DNA from: Lachnospiraceae bacterium
GTDB lineage: Bacteria > Bacillota > Clostridia > Lachnospirales > Lachnospiraceae
Direction of reading: 5' to 3'
DNA: 64,000 nt
Assembly (NCBI GenBank): GCA_030523275.1
Contig: JAUNIX010000004.1
Location: 61,404-125,403, forward strand
How positions within the stretch are numbered: position 1 is the first letter of the stretch; each line of letters starts with the position of its first letter. The position numbers and the translations under genes are program-made. Below, piece by piece: positions 42,216-53,329 of the stretch. The notes under the pieces were generated by a model that worked only from the letters and a program-made list of their open reading frames with translations, searched no databases and had not been told where the DNA came from.

Positions 42216-42340
42216 GACTTTTTGCTTTCCTTTTTTAGATTTTTGATTTCTTCTATATTAAAACTTACCAAAATAGTACAATTCATTAAATTTATTATCG
42301 ACAAGAATATTCGCTCTTATTCATAACTGGTTAAATATAG

Positions 42341-42387
42341 AAAATCGCTGTCCACAAACCGATTTAATCGGTCTGTGACAGCGATTT
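42341..42387 (-). terminator. Terminator after rpoC
   Basis: AAAATCGCTGTC pairs with GACAGCGATTTT, with an inner ACCGATT/AATCGGT stem; it starts 9 bases past the rpoC stop. This separates rpoBC from the str operon. Confidence 0.85.
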
Positions 42388-42395
42388 TGCATCAT

Positions 42396-45300
42396 TTATT
42401 CTTCTTCACTTAAAACGATTTCTTCCATGCCTTCTTCGCTGAATTCTAATTCATCATCGTCCAGCTCGAATTCATCCAGTGAAAGTGTCTCATCTAAGTC
42501 TGTGGAAAGTTTTACATTACGGTAACGTTTCATACCGGTTCCGGCAGGAATCAGTTTACCAAGAAGTACATTTTCCTTTAATCCAACCAGTGGATCAATC
42601 TTTCCTTTGATTGCGGCATCTGTCAGGACTTTTGTTGTTTCCTGGAAGGATGCTGCGGATAAGAAGGAATCGGTTGCTAAGGAAGCTTTGGTAATACCTA
42701 ACATTACCTGTTCACCTGTTGCAGGCTGTTTTCCTTCAGCTTCAAGTTCTGCATTCTTCTTATTAAATTCAAGGATATTAACAAGTGTACCTGGTAAGTA
42801 ATCTGCATCTCCACTATCTTCAATACGGATCTTCTTAAGCATCTGGCGAACGATAACCTCTACATGCTTATCGTTGATATCTACACCCTGTAAACGATAT
42901 ACACGCTGTACTTCACGGATCATGTAATCCTGAACTGCTCGGATACCTTTGATCTTTAAGATGTCATGTGGGTTTACAGAACCTTCGGTTAACTCATCAC
43001 CAGCTTCCAATACCTGACCGTCCTGTACTTTAATACGAGAACCATAAGGAATCAGATAAGCTTTTGTTTCACCTGTTTCTTTATTGGATACCACAACTTC
43101 ACGTTTTTTCTTGGTATCTCTGATTTCAACGACACCACCAAATTCTGTGATAATCGCAAGTCCTTTTGGCTTTCTTGCTTCAAATAACTCTTCGACACGA
43201 GGAAGACCCTGTGTAATATCGTCACCGGCAACTCCACCCGCATGGAATGTACGCATGGTTAACTGTGTACCAGGTTCACCAATAGACTGTGCGGCAATAA
43301 TACCAACCGCTTCACCTACCTGTACGGCCTGTCCTGTTGCCAAGTTAGCACCATAACATTTTGCACATGCACCGATAGAAGATTTACATGTCAACATCGT
43401 TCTGATTTTTACTTTTGTATATCCGGCACCAACAACGATTGCGGCACGTTTTGGTGTGATCATGTGGTTTGCTTTGACAAGCATATCTCCTGTAACCGGA
43501 TCAATAATATCCTCAGCCGCTGTACGACCAGTAATACGTTCTTCTAAGCTTTCGATGACTTCCTGTCCATCCATGATTGCTTCTACATACATACCTGGAA
43601 TCTCTTCTCCTGCTGGAGTACAGTCTGTTTCACGAATAATCAAATCCTGAGAAACGTCTACCAGACGTCTTGTTAAGTAACCAGAGTCGGCAGTACGAAG
43701 CGCTGTATCAGATAATCCCTTACGAGCACCATGCGCAGAGATGAAGTATTCCAGTACGTCAAGACCTTCACGGAAGTTTGACTTAATAGGCAACTCAATG
43801 GTACGTCCAGATGTATCCGCCATCAGACCACGCATACCGGCAAGCTGTTTGATCTGCTGGTTAGAACCACGGGCTCCAGAGTCCGCCATCATGAAGATGT
43901 TATTGTAACGATCCAAACCATTGATCAGTTTATCTGTTAATACATCATCGGCTTCGAACCATGTCTTAACAACTGCTTTGTAACGTTCTTCTTCTGTCAA
44001 CATACCACGGCGATATTTCTTAGTGATCATCTCTACCTGTTTTTCAGCATCTGCAAGGATCTGTTTCTTTTCTTCTGGCACTGTCATATCGGAAATAGAT
44101 ACGGTTAACGCACCTCTGGTAGAGAACTTATAACCAAGTGCTTTGACATCATCCAGCATTTCTGCTGTCTTTGTTGCACCGTGAGTGTTGATACATTTAT
44201 CTAAAATCTGTTTTAACTGTTTCTTACCAACCTGGAAATCAACTTCTAATTTTAATAAGTTTTCTTCCTTTGTACGATCCACAAAACCTAAGTCCTGTAA
44301 AATAACTTCGTTGAATAACAAACGACCCATTGTACAGTCGATCATACGTGTGATTGGATTTCCTTCTAAATCGAATCCTCTTCTTCTTACTTTAATTCTT
44401 GCATGAAGTGTAATTTCTTTATTTTCATAAGCCAAATACGCTTCATTTGTTGACTTAAAGCATTTTCCTTCACCTTTATCACCTGGTTTTTCCAATGTCA
44501 GATAATAAGTACCAAGTACCATATCCTGTGATGGAACGGCTACAACACCACCATCCGATGGTTTTAACAAGTTATTTGGTGATAATAACAGGAATCGACA
44601 TTCTGCCTGTGCCTCTGCTGTTAATGGTAAATGCACAGCCATCTGGTCACCGTCAAAGTCCGCATTGTACGCAGTACATACAAGTGGATGCAGACGGATG
44701 GCTTTTCCTTCTACTAAAATTGGTTCAAACGCCTGAATACCAAGTCTGTGAAGTGTCGGAGCACGGTTTAACATAACTGGATGTTCTTTGATGACTTCTT
44801 CTAAGACATCCCAAACTTCCGGCTGAAGTTTTTCTACCATTTTCTTCGCAGATTTAATATTGTGAGCCAATTTCTTAGAAACCAATTCTTTCATTACGAA
44901 TGGCTTAAATAATTCAATTGCCATTTCTTTTGGCAAACCACACTGATAAATCTTTAAGTCTGGTCCTACTACGATTACGGAACGTCCAGAGTAGTCAACA
45001 CGTTTACCTAATAAGTTCTGACGGAAACGACCTTGTTTACCTTTTAACATATCAGATAAAGATTTTAACGCACGGTTACCTGGTCCAGTTACCGGACGAC
45101 CCCTTCTTCCATTATCGATCAATGCGTCAACCGCTTCCTGAAGCATTCTCTTTTCATTACGAACAATAATGTCAGGTGCTCCAAGATCAAGGAGTCTCTG
45201 TAAACGGTTGTTTCGATTGATAATTCTTCTATATAAATCATTTAAATCAGATGTTGCAAAACGTCCACCATCTAACTGTACCATTGGACGAATATCCGGT

Positions 45301-46028
45301 GGGATAACCGGAATCACATCGAGGATCATCCATTCTGGTTTGTTATCAGAATTACGGAACGCTTCTACTACTTCCAATCTCTTAATAATTCTTGCACGTT
45401 TCTGACCTGTTGCATTTTTTAATCCACTTCTTAATTCCGCAGATTCCTTTTCAAGATCAATTTCCTGCAAAAGCTGTTTTACTGCTTCTGCACCCATACC
45501 TACTTTAAAGGTATTGCCATACTTATCATATGCATCTCTGTATTCGCGCTCTGTCAAAACCTGTTTATAAGCAAGTTCTGTATCACCCGGATCCAAAACG
45601 ATATAAGAAGCAAAGTAAAGAACTCTCTCTAATACTCTTGGAGAAATATCAAGAATGAGTCCCATACGGCTAGGAATTCCCTTAAAATACCAAATATGGG
45701 AAACTGGTGCTGCTAATTCAATATGGCCCATTCTTTCACGACGAACATTTGCCTTCGTTACTTCTACTCCACATCGATCGCAGATAACACCTTTATAACG
45801 TATTTTTTTGTATTTACCACAATGACATTCCCAGTCTTTGCTCGGTCCAAAAATTCTTTCACAGAACAAACCATCTTTTTCTGGTTTTAATGTTCTGTAA
45901 TTGATAGTTTCTGGTTTTTTTACTTCTCCTCTTGACCACTCACGGATCTTTTCAGGAGAAGCTAACCCGATCTTAATTGCATCGAAGTTCATTGGTTGAT
46001 CTATTTGTTGATTGCTAATTTCAGACAT
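42396..46028 (-). CDS. rpoC: RNA polymerase subunit beta'
   Basis: A 1210-residue beta' subunit. Zinc finger 1 ([20 protein letters not shown]), the catalytic NADFDGDQM, the bridge/trigger-loop region and zinc site 2 (CTPAGE to [10 protein letters not shown]) are intact, and the C-terminus is acidic ([11 protein letters not shown], then EEIVLSEEE). AAGGAGC precedes the ATG. It follows rpoB by 46 bp and ends before a strong terminator. Confidence 0.98.
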   Translation of the reverse strand: MSEISNQQIDQPMNFDAIKIGLASPEKIREWSRGEVKKPETINYRTLKPEKDGLFCERIFGPSKDWECHCGKYKKIRYKGVICDRCGVEVTKANVRRERMGHIELAAPVSHIWYFKGIPSRMGLILDISPRVLERVLYFASYIVLDPGDTELAYKQVLTEREYRDAYDKYGNTFKVGMGAEAVKQLLQEIDLEKESAELRSGLKNATGQKRARIIKRLEVVEAFRNSDNKPEWMILDVIPVIPPDIRPMVQLDGGRFATSDLNDLYRRIINRNNRLQRLLDLGAPDIIVRNEKRMLQEAVDALIDNGRRGRPVTGPGNRALKSLSDMLKGKQGRFRQNLLGKRVDYSGRSVIVVGPDLKIYQCGLPKEMAIELFKPFVMKELVSKKLAHNIKSAKKMVEKLQPEVWDVLEEVIKEHPVMLNRAPTLHRLGIQAFEPILVEGKAIRLHPLVCTAYNADFDGDQMAVHLPLTAEAQAECRFLLLSPNNLLKPSDGGVVAVPSQDMVLGTYYLTLEKPGDKGEGKCFKSTNEAYLAYENKEITLHARIKVRRRGFDLEGNPITRMIDCTMGRLLFNEVILQDLGFVDRTKEENLLKLEVDFQVGKKQLKQILDKCINTHGATKTAEMLDDVKALGYKFSTRGALTVSISDMTVPEEKKQILADAEKQVEMITKKYRRGMLTEEERYKAVVKTWFEADDVLTDKLINGLDRYNNIFMMADSGARGSNQQIKQLAGMRGLMADTSGRTIELPIKSNFREGLDVLEYFISAHGARKGLSDTALRTADSGYLTRRLVDVSQDLIIRETDCTPAGEEIPGMYVEAIMDGQEVIESLEERITGRTAAEDIIDPVTGDMLVKANHMITPKRAAIVVGAGYTKVKIRTMLTCKSSIGACAKCYGANLATGQAVQVGEAVGIIAAQSIGEPGTQLTMRTFHAGGVAGDDITQGLPRVEELFEARKPKGLAIITEFGGVVEIRDTKKKREVVVSNKETGETKAYLIPYGSRIKVQDGQVLEAGDELTEGSVNPHDILKIKGIRAVQDYMIREVQRVYRLQGVDINDKHVEVIVRQMLKKIRIEDSGDADYLPGTLVNILEFNKKNAELEAEGKQPATGEQVMLGITKASLATDSFLSAASFQETTKVLTDAAIKGKIDPLVGLKENVLLGKLIPAGTGMKRYRNVKLSTDLDETLSLDEFELDDDELEFSEEGMEEIVLSEEE

Positions 46029-46074
46029 TCAGGCTGCTCCTTCCTATATATCTAATACTGCAGGCTGATACATC

Positions 46075-49000
46075 TTATAAGATAGATGTATCTTCGCCCT
46101 CTTCCAAGTTTCCTTCTTTAAATCCTAAACTACCAAGAGATTCTCCATCTTCGTATTGCTTAAATGCAGGATCTCCCTCCATCATTGGCTGTACTTTGTT
46201 GTTATCAGACTCTTCATTGTACTCAATGCTTTCTGGGATTTCAACTTCCGTTGCATCGTCTTTTAACACACGTACATCTAATGCTAATGACTGGAATTCC
46301 TTTAATAATACTTTGAAGGATTCTGGAATACCTGGTTCAGGAATATTATCTCCTTTGATGATTGCTTCATATGTTTTCACACGTCCGACAACATCATCTG
46401 ATTTTACCGTTAAGATTTCCTGTAAGGTATAAGAAGCACCATATGCCTCCAATGCCCAAACCTCCATTTCACCGAAACGCTGTCCACCGAACTGTGCTTT
46501 ACCACCCAAAGGCTGCTGAGTAACCAGTGAGTATGGACCCGTAGAACGTGCATGGATCTTATCATCTACCAAGTGATGCAGCTTCAGATAATGCATGAAG
46601 CCAATCGTAACTGGATTGTCAAATTCTTCTCCAGTTCTTCCGTCACGAAGCTGAACTTTACCGGTTCGATCGATTGGAACACCCTTCCATTCAGCTCTGT
46701 GTGCTCTATTTTCATATAAATAATCCATGATATCATCATTTACATGTGGACCCCAGATTTCTTCAAATTCTTCCCAAGTCTTATTTGCATAATCATTGGC
46801 CATCTCTAAGGTGTCCATAATATCATGTTCGTTTGCACCATTAAATACCGGTGTTGCAACATTAAATCCTAATACCTTGGCAGCCAAAGATAAATGGATT
46901 TCCAATACCTGACCGATATTCATACGAGATGGTACACCCAATGGATTTAATACGATATCCAATGGACGTCCATTTGGCAGGAATGGCATATCTTCAACAG
47001 GTAAGATTCGGGAAATTACACCCTTATTACCATGACGACCAGCCATCTTATCTCCTACAGAAATCTTTCTCTTCTGTGCAATGTAAACACGAACAGATTT
47101 ATTTACTCCAGGAGGTAATTCATCCCCATTTTCTCTTGTGAATACTTTTGTATCCATAACCACTCCGTAAGCACCATGTGGTACACGAAGAGATGTATCT
47201 CTTACTTCTCTTGCTTTTTCACCGAAAATAGCACGAAGAAGTCTTTCTTCTGCTGTTAATTCTGTTTCTCCCTTAGGAGTTACTTTACCAACTAAGATAT
47301 CGCCGGCACGAACTTCCGCTCCGATGCGGATAATACCATTTTCATCGAGGTCCTTTAATACGTCCTCACCCAATCCGGCTAAATCTCTTGTGATCTCTTC
47401 CTGTCCAAGTTTTGTATCTCTTGCTTCTGCTTCGTATTCTTCGATATGAACAGAAGTATAGACATCTTCCTGTACAAGACGTTCGCTTAAGAGTACCGCA
47501 TCCTCGTAGTTGTAACCTTCCCAGGTCATAAATCCGATCAGTGGGTTTTTACCCAATGCCATCTCACCATTTGATGTAGAAGCACCATCCGCTAATATAT
47601 CTCCTGCTTTTACCTGATCTCCAACATCAACGATCGGACGCTGATTCATACAGTTGCCCTGATTGCTTCGTGCAAACTTGATTACATGGTATATATCCGT
47701 TGTTCCATCTTCTGCACGGACAACAATCTCTTTGCTTGTAGAACGTTCTACAACACCAGTTCTCTTAGCAACAATACAAACACCTGAATCATATGCTGCC
47801 TTTGATTCCATACCTGTACCAACAACCGGTGCCTCTGTACGAAGCAATGGTACGGCCTGACGCTGCATGTTTGATCCCATCAAAGCACGGTTCGCATCAT
47901 CATTTTCCAAGAAAGGAATCATTGATGTAGCAACAGAGAATACCATCTTAGGAGATACGTCCATCAGATCAACTCTCGCTTTTGGGAATTCGGTTGTTTC
48001 TTCGCGGAAACGACCAGAAACGTTGTTATTTACAAAATGTCCTTCTTCATCCAATGGCTCATTCGCCTGTGCTACAATAAAGTTATCTTCTTCATCTGCA
48101 GTCAGATAAACAACATCGCTTGTAACAATCGGATTCTTAGGATCTGATTTATCTAATTTACGATATGGAGCTTCAATAAATCCATATTCGTTGATTCTTG
48201 CATAAGTAGCCAAAGAGTTGATCAGACCGATGTTTGGACCTTCAGGTGTCTCGATCGGACACATTCTTCCATAATGAGAATAATGTACATCTCGAACTTC
48301 GAATCCGGCACGGTCTCTGGATAAACCACCAGGTCCCAATGCAGATAAACGTCTCTTATGTGTCAACTCAGATAATGGATTGTTGTGGTCCATGAACTGG
48401 GATAACTGAGAACTTCCGAAGAACTCTTTCACTGCTGCAGTCACTGGTTTGATATTGATCAAAGACTGTGGAGTGATTGTCTCAATATCCTGTGTTGTCA
48501 TTCTTTCACGAACAACTCTTTCTAGTCTGGATAAACCAATACGGTATTGGTTCTGTAATAATTCACCAACCGCTCTGATACGTCTGTTACCTAAGTGGTC
48601 AATGTCATCTGTATTTCCAAGACCATATTCTAAATGCATGTTATAGTTAATAGAAGCTAAAATATCTTCTTTTGTAATATGCTTAGGAATTAATTCTGAG
48701 AGGTTCTTACGAATTGCAGTTTTTAATTCCTCGCCTTTATATTCATCTAATAATTCTTCAAGTACAGGGTAATAAACATTTTCATGGACACCAATTTCTT
48801 CTGGGTCAAAATCAACATAGGCAGCAAGATTTACCGTCATGTTCGATAATACTTTGATATTTCTTTCCTCTGTCTGGATCATAACAGATGGAATTGCTGC
48901 ATCCTGAATCTGTAATGCAAGTTCTACAGTAACAGTTGTACCTGCTTCGGCAAGAATTTCTCCTGTATGTTCATCAATCACATCTTCTGCAAGTACTTTA

Positions 49001-49872
49001 TCCACGATACGGTTTCTTAATGCCAGTTTTTTATTAAATTTATAACGTCCAACTTTCGCCAGATCGTAACGTCTTGGATCAAAGAACATACTGTTGATCA
49101 AACTTTCCGCACTATCGACGGATAATGGTTCACCCGGTCTGATCTTTTTATATAATTCCAGCAAACCATCCTGGTAGTTATCAGATGGATCCTTCTCAAT
49201 ACTTGCTAAAATCTTTGGTTCTTCTCCAAATAATTCTTTGATCTCAGCATTTGTGCCAATTCCTAACGCACGAATCAATACTGTGATCGGTACTTTTCTT
49301 GTTCGGTCAACACGGACATAGAAGACATCGTTTGAGTCTGTTTCGTATTCTAACCAAGCACCACGGTTAGGAATCACAGTAGATGAAAATAACTCTTTTC
49401 CGATCTTATCATGTCCAATCACATAATAAATACCAGGAGAACGTACCAACTGACTGACAATAACACGCTCTGCACCATTGATCACAAATGTACCTGTCTC
49501 TGTCATTAAAGGCAGATCACCCATAAAAATGTCATGCTGCTTAAACTCATCTTCATCCTTATTATATAATCTTACTCTCACCTTTAAAGGAGCTGCATAA
49601 GTTGCATCTCTTTCTTTACATTCTTCGATTGAATATTTTACATCATCTCTACATAAAACGAAGTCAACAAATTCAAGACTTAACTGTCCATTATAGTCTG
49701 CAATCGGAGAAATGTCTTCAAAAACTTCTTTTAACCCTTCGTCTAAAAACCACTGATAAGAATTTTTCTGAACTTCAATAAGGTTAGGTACATCTAAGAC
49801 ATCATTCTGTCTTGCGTAACTAACTCTGCTTTTTGTCCCTGATTTGACTGGACGAATTCTGTTCTTTTCCAT
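46075..49872 (-). CDS. rpoB: RNA polymerase subunit beta
   Basis: A 1265-residue beta subunit. The rifampicin pocket ([20 protein letters not shown], then [11 protein letters not shown]) carries the wild-type Asp, His and Ser seen in sensitive strains. Also present are [25 protein letters not shown] and [24 protein letters not shown]. The start is the ATG at 49872 (MEKNRIRP), with AAGGGG upstream; an in-frame GTG at 49884 overlaps that ribosome site. rplJ-rplL are not upstream; instead rpoB has its own promoter behind an AlkD-like gene. Confidence 0.98.
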   Translation of the reverse strand: MEKNRIRPVKSGTKSRVSYARQNDVLDVPNLIEVQKNSYQWFLDEGLKEVFEDISPIADYNGQLSLEFVDFVLCRDDVKYSIEECKERDATYAAPLKVRVRLYNKDEDEFKQHDIFMGDLPLMTETGTFVINGAERVIVSQLVRSPGIYYVIGHDKIGKELFSSTVIPNRGAWLEYETDSNDVFYVRVDRTRKVPITVLIRALGIGTNAEIKELFGEEPKILASIEKDPSDNYQDGLLELYKKIRPGEPLSVDSAESLINSMFFDPRRYDLAKVGRYKFNKKLALRNRIVDKVLAEDVIDEHTGEILAEAGTTVTVELALQIQDAAIPSVMIQTEERNIKVLSNMTVNLAAYVDFDPEEIGVHENVYYPVLEELLDEYKGEELKTAIRKNLSELIPKHITKEDILASINYNMHLEYGLGNTDDIDHLGNRRIRAVGELLQNQYRIGLSRLERVVRERMTTQDIETITPQSLINIKPVTAAVKEFFGSSQLSQFMDHNNPLSELTHKRRLSALGPGGLSRDRAGFEVRDVHYSHYGRMCPIETPEGPNIGLINSLATYARINEYGFIEAPYRKLDKSDPKNPIVTSDVVYLTADEEDNFIVAQANEPLDEEGHFVNNNVSGRFREETTEFPKARVDLMDVSPKMVFSVATSMIPFLENDDANRALMGSNMQRQAVPLLRTEAPVVGTGMESKAAYDSGVCIVAKRTGVVERSTSKEIVVRAEDGTTDIYHVIKFARSNQGNCMNQRPIVDVGDQVKAGDILADGASTSNGEMALGKNPLIGFMTWEGYNYEDAVLLSERLVQEDVYTSVHIEEYEAEARDTKLGQEEITRDLAGLGEDVLKDLDENGIIRIGAEVRAGDILVGKVTPKGETELTAEERLLRAIFGEKAREVRDTSLRVPHGAYGVVMDTKVFTRENGDELPPGVNKSVRVYIAQKRKISVGDKMAGRHGNKGVISRILPVEDMPFLPNGRPLDIVLNPLGVPSRMNIGQVLEIHLSLAAKVLGFNVATPVFNGANEHDIMDTLEMANDYANKTWEEFEEIWGPHVNDDIMDYLYENRAHRAEWKGVPIDRTGKVQLRDGRTGEEFDNPVTIGFMHYLKLHHLVDDKIHARSTGPYSLVTQQPLGGKAQFGGQRFGEMEVWALEAYGASYTLQEILTVKSDDVVGRVKTYEAIIKGDNIPEPGIPESFKVLLKEFQSLALDVRVLKDDATEVEIPESIEYNEESDNNKVQPMMEGDPAFKQYEDGESLGSLGFKEGNLEEGEDTSIL

Positions 49873-49958
49873 CGACGTTTTCACCCCTTGTAAATGAAAT
49901 ATTGTTATCGTATTACATGTACCCGCAGGCGTAATTAGCCATTATGATACAGAATAAT

Positions 49959-49987
49959 ATATTATCATAATTGTCAATGCTCGTCAA
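49959..49987 (-). promoter_or_regulatory. rpoBC promoter
   Basis: TTGACG (49982-49987), 17-bp spacer, TAATAT (49959-49964) with an extended TGA. A second possible -35, TTGACA, lies in the spacer. The expected leader is about 80 nt. Confidence 0.75.
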
Positions 49988-50004
49988 GAAAAAGTTTTTA
50001 TTCT

Positions 50005-50706
50005 TTATATTTTTTTCATTTTTCGCATCAGTTGCTTTTGTTCCTTGGAAACACGATAAGAATCACATATTTTCTGGATCGCTTTATTATGAGTGAAGGT
50101 ATCCATCTGATTATCTTTCAAAAAATCTTCTGTCAGTTCTGGATATTTAATATAGCATACCGATACTGCCCATGCCACCGCCATCTTTACATAATAACCC
50201 TCATGTTTAATATCATTACACCATTTTAGTATTTCTTCTATATACATATCATTTACAAAATGATCGAGCATACAGACAACTGCGAATCGAATGGAATATT
50301 CCTGATCCTGCGCAATCTGATCGAGCAAATACTTCCACCAATATTCCGAATTCTTTTTCATCCATTTATACGTCATACAACAGCTATCGCAAATTGCCCA
50401 GTTATTAATATAAGGTATAAACTGATCAAGCCATTTTCTTCGTTCCACATCATCAAACTTCGCATAACCAATTACCAGCCCATAAAGCATTATTTCCTCA
50501 TAATATATCATTTTCCCAGATTTCAACACTGTTTCTAACTGCTGTAAATAATCTTCCGCCTGTATCTTTGCTGTCTTTTTTGCCAATTCTCTGAGCTTTG
50601 GCAACCGAATTCCTAAAACATTCTGTGCACCTGGAATAATTTTTTCATTAAATTTTTTATAATCTGTCTCCGCTAATGCCTCCAACTGTCTTCTTATTTT
50701 TTCCAT
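50005..50706 (-). CDS. AlkD-like DNA alkylation repair protein
   Basis: A 233-residue, all-helical HEAT-repeat-type protein of the AlkD/AlkC family (DNA alkylation repair enzyme). Repeats such as VLGIRLPKLRELAKK, NNWAICDSCCM and VKMAVAWAVSVCYIKYPE are typical of the family, and the conserved Trp/Asp/Arg residues of the base-excision pocket appear in WAICDS and SIRFAVVCMLDHF. The start is the ATG at 50706; an in-frame TTG at 50733 has no ribosome site. It sits 46 bp behind the sortase gene on the same strand. Confidence 0.87.
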   Translation of the reverse strand: MEKIRRQLEALAETDYKKFNEKIIPGAQNVLGIRLPKLRELAKKTAKIQAEDYLQQLETVLKSGKMIYYEEIMLYGLVIGYAKFDDVERRKWLDQFIPYINNWAICDSCCMTYKWMKKNSEYWWKYLLDQIAQDQEYSIRFAVVCMLDHFVNDMYIEEILKWCNDIKHEGYYVKMAVAWAVSVCYIKYPELTEDFLKDNQMDTFTHNKAIQKICDSYRVSKEQKQLMRKMKKI

Positions 50707-50752
50707 TTTTACCTTCTTTCGTATAATTCCCAACTTTTCTATACCATAAACA

Positions 50753-51490
50753 TTATTGTTTTTCTAACACACCAAATAAGACAAATCGAGCATCATCAAA
50801 TTCATAACTGCAGGTAGACATCGTTAAAATGTGGTCGTTTTCCTTTGGAGTAATCTCACTGGTAAAACAAGATTTTTGTTTAACCTTGGAAATCCATTCC
50901 TTTTTTTCATCATCCGAATCAAAACTTAACTGCCACGCAGCATCGTCTTCGTCCGTCACATAACCCGCAAAAATATTTACATTGTAGTCTCTTCCCGGTG
51001 TTAATAACAGCATCGTTTTATGACTATTGTAATAGGATTGTTCTTTATATTCTGCCAGTCCCGCAAACATCGTTCCATTTTTCATATGATGTCCATAAAT
51101 TACACTATTGTCATCTTTAAAATTCATCATATTGTTATAATCCAAAAACAAGCATCCTGAGCTATTTGTCTTGCGCTCAAACGTATGGGTCAAATAATAA
51201 TCATTATCTTCCGCCTGTGTGATTGGATAATTGATCTTCGTATCTTTTCCATACAGCCATCCAATCACCTGAGAATTTATTTTTTTCAATTTCTCAAAAT
51301 CAACCTTTACACCCTCTTTGTCATCATTTTCTCTATCCGAATTTTTGTTATTTTCATTTATATAATTTTTTAAATTTTGATACTCTTTTTCCCCTTTATG
51401 ATATTCCGACCATTGCTGATACAGCTTAAAGCTGGAAAAAACGATCACTGCCACACAGATACACATTAATATTTTTCGAATTTTTTCCAT
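50753..51490 (-). CDS. srtB: Class B sortase
   Basis: A 245-residue membrane-anchored transpeptidase that attaches proteins to the wall. One N-terminal membrane segment (residues 4-22), a polar linker, and the beta-barrel with catalytic His134 (VIYGHHMKNG), Cys227 (MSTCSYEF) and Arg235 (DDARFVLFG). SNSSGCLFLD-like and TMFAGLAEY segments mark class B. AAGGAGGGG precedes the ATG. No protein with a sorting signal is nearby, so this is probably a housekeeping or orphan sortase. It may be read through from the ABC exporter genes 33 bp upstream. Confidence 0.9.
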   Translation of the reverse strand: MEKIRKILMCICVAVIVFSSFKLYQQWSEYHKGEKEYQNLKNYINENNKNSDRENDDKEGVKVDFEKLKKINSQVIGWLYGKDTKINYPITQAEDNDYYLTHTFERKTNSSGCLFLDYNNMMNFKDDNSVIYGHHMKNGTMFAGLAEYKEQSYYNSHKTMLLLTPGRDYNVNIFAGYVTDEDDAAWQLSFDSDDEKKEWISKVKQKSCFTSEITPKENDHILTMSTCSYEFDDARFVLFGVLEKQ

Positions 51491-51523
51491 GTTCCCCTCC
51501 TTAGAGATGTTTTTCTTATTTGT

Positions 51524-53329
51524 TTAAGCAAATACTTTTAACATTCTCTCTTCTTCAAATTGTTTCGAATACAAATCATAATAATAACCTTTTGCCCGAA
51601 TCAACTCCTGATGATTCCCCTGCTCAATAATTTTACCATCCTGCATCACCAAAATAATGTCCGCATTTCTTATCGTTGACAGGCGATGTGCAATGATAAA
51701 AGAAGTATGTCCTTTTAAAAGTTTATCGGTCGCCTCCTGAATCAATTGCTCCGTCCATGTATCAATGGAGGAAGTTGCCTCATCCAATACAAAAATGGAT
51801 GGTTTGGCAAGAATGGCTCTCGCAAAAGAAATCAGCTGTTTTTCCCCAGTCGACAAACGATTTCCGCCTTCACCGGCATCCGTATCATATCCGTGTTCCA
51901 ATTTCGAGATTACTTCATCGGCAAATACCTTCTTAGCTGCTGCCTCGACTTCTTCATCGGTTGCAGAAAGTTTTCCATAGCGAATATTTTCCCGGATACT
52001 TCCAGAGAATAGATGTGGATTTTGCAATACATATCCTATCTGACTATGCAACCATAATTGGGAACGTTCCCGATAGTCTTTGCCATCAATCAAAATCTGC
52101 CCGGTAGTCGGCTCAAAAAATCGTCCTGCCAAGTTCACGATTGTAGACTTGCCGGCTCCAGTCTCGCCGACAATCGCCACTGTTGTCCCCGCCGAAATTT
52201 TCAAATTAAAATGTTCCAGTACATTTTCCTTGCCATCAGGATAACAAAATGTAACATCACAAAATTCAATATCGCCTTTTATTTTCTCCCAATTTTCTTT
52301 TTTGGGATGAACCGCATCTCCATATTTCTCGACCACTTCCGGACGATCTTTAATATTGGGCTTTTCTTCCAACAAATTTACTACCCTCTCGATATTCGCC
52401 TGACAGGAAATAAAATCCGACAGCAATCTTGCCAATTGTTGGATTGGTTCAAAAATACCAACCGCATAAGAGAGAAATACCGATAAAGTCCCCAGTGCAA
52501 TGATTTGCTCCTGCACAAAATATCCACCCCGTGCCAGTACAAACGCCGTTACGGTAGAACTAAAAAAGAGAATCAACGGCATATAAATCGCCGTTAGTTT
52601 TGCCAATGTCATCGAACTTTGTTTCATCCGACCAGTAATCTTTTGAAAAGAATCATCATTTAATTCTTCCATTCCTAGCGTTTTGCTTGTCGCAACACCA
52701 GTAATGCCTTCATTATATGCCCCTGTAATCTCTGAATTGATTTCCCGCACAGTACGATTCCAGTAAAGCATTTTCTTTTGAAAGAAAGCGGTGATAACCG
52801 CAATAAATGGTACTACCAAAAGAATAATTGCTGCCAATCTCGCATTTAAGAAAAACATAATAACAAACACACCGACCACATAGACCAACGCCCAAAACAT
52901 GTCTACCAATCCCCAAGCCAGCACACTCGCAATCTTGGAAGTATCACTCATCACACGTGCATGAATATACCCAACGGATGTCGTATTATAATAAGAAAAA
53001 GAAAGTTTTTGCAGATGAACAAATTGTGCCCGTTTTAAATCTTTCCCCACATGCATTTCAATATGAATAGCCGCACGCACACTAAAAAACACGCTCACCG
53101 TCTGCATCACAATAACCATCACATAAACAAGGGAAAATGGTACAATTCCCTGTAAGGTATTCGGTATGATAAAATGATCGATTGCATAACTTTGAAATAA
53201 GGGTACTAAGACATCGACAGCCACAAGCAGCACATTCAGACCTATCGTAGTAAAGAAATATTTATAATATGGGCGAAAGAATGGCAACATCTTTTTCCAT
53301 ATTTTTAAATCAAAGGACTTACTTTCCAT
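51524..53329 (-). CDS. ABC exporter half-transporter, subunit B
   Basis: A 601-residue six-segment ABC half-exporter. The N-terminal transmembrane domain (about 20-310) is followed by an NBD with Walker A GETGAGKST and Walker B IFVLDEATSSID (catalytic Glu present). The signature motif is RLSTGEKQ instead of LSGGQ. Paired with subunit A, whose Walker B has Asp for Glu, this gives one complete and one degenerate ATP site, as in BmrCD/TM287-288. The ATG at 53329 (GGAGGGAGGT in front) overlaps the end of subunit A by 11 bases. Substrate unknown; drugs, lipids or peptides are possible. Confidence 0.9.
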   Translation of the reverse strand: MESKSFDLKIWKKMLPFFRPYYKYFFTTIGLNVLLVAVDVLVPLFQSYAIDHFIIPNTLQGIVPFSLVYVMVIVMQTVSVFFSVRAAIHIEMHVGKDLKRAQFVHLQKLSFSYYNTTSVGYIHARVMSDTSKIASVLAWGLVDMFWALVYVVGVFVIMFFLNARLAAIILLVVPFIAVITAFFQKKMLYWNRTVREINSEITGAYNEGITGVATSKTLGMEELNDDSFQKITGRMKQSSMTLAKLTAIYMPLILFFSSTVTAFVLARGGYFVQEQIIALGTLSVFLSYAVGIFEPIQQLARLLSDFISCQANIERVVNLLEEKPNIKDRPEVVEKYGDAVHPKKENWEKIKGDIEFCDVTFCYPDGKENVLEHFNLKISAGTTVAIVGETGAGKSTIVNLAGRFFEPTTGQILIDGKDYRERSQLWLHSQIGYVLQNPHLFSGSIRENIRYGKLSATDEEVEAAAKKVFADEVISKLEHGYDTDAGEGGNRLSTGEKQLISFARAILAKPSIFVLDEATSSIDTWTEQLIQEATDKLLKGHTSFIIAHRLSTIRNADIILVMQDGKIIEQGNHQELIRAKGYYYDLYSKQFEEERMLKVFA

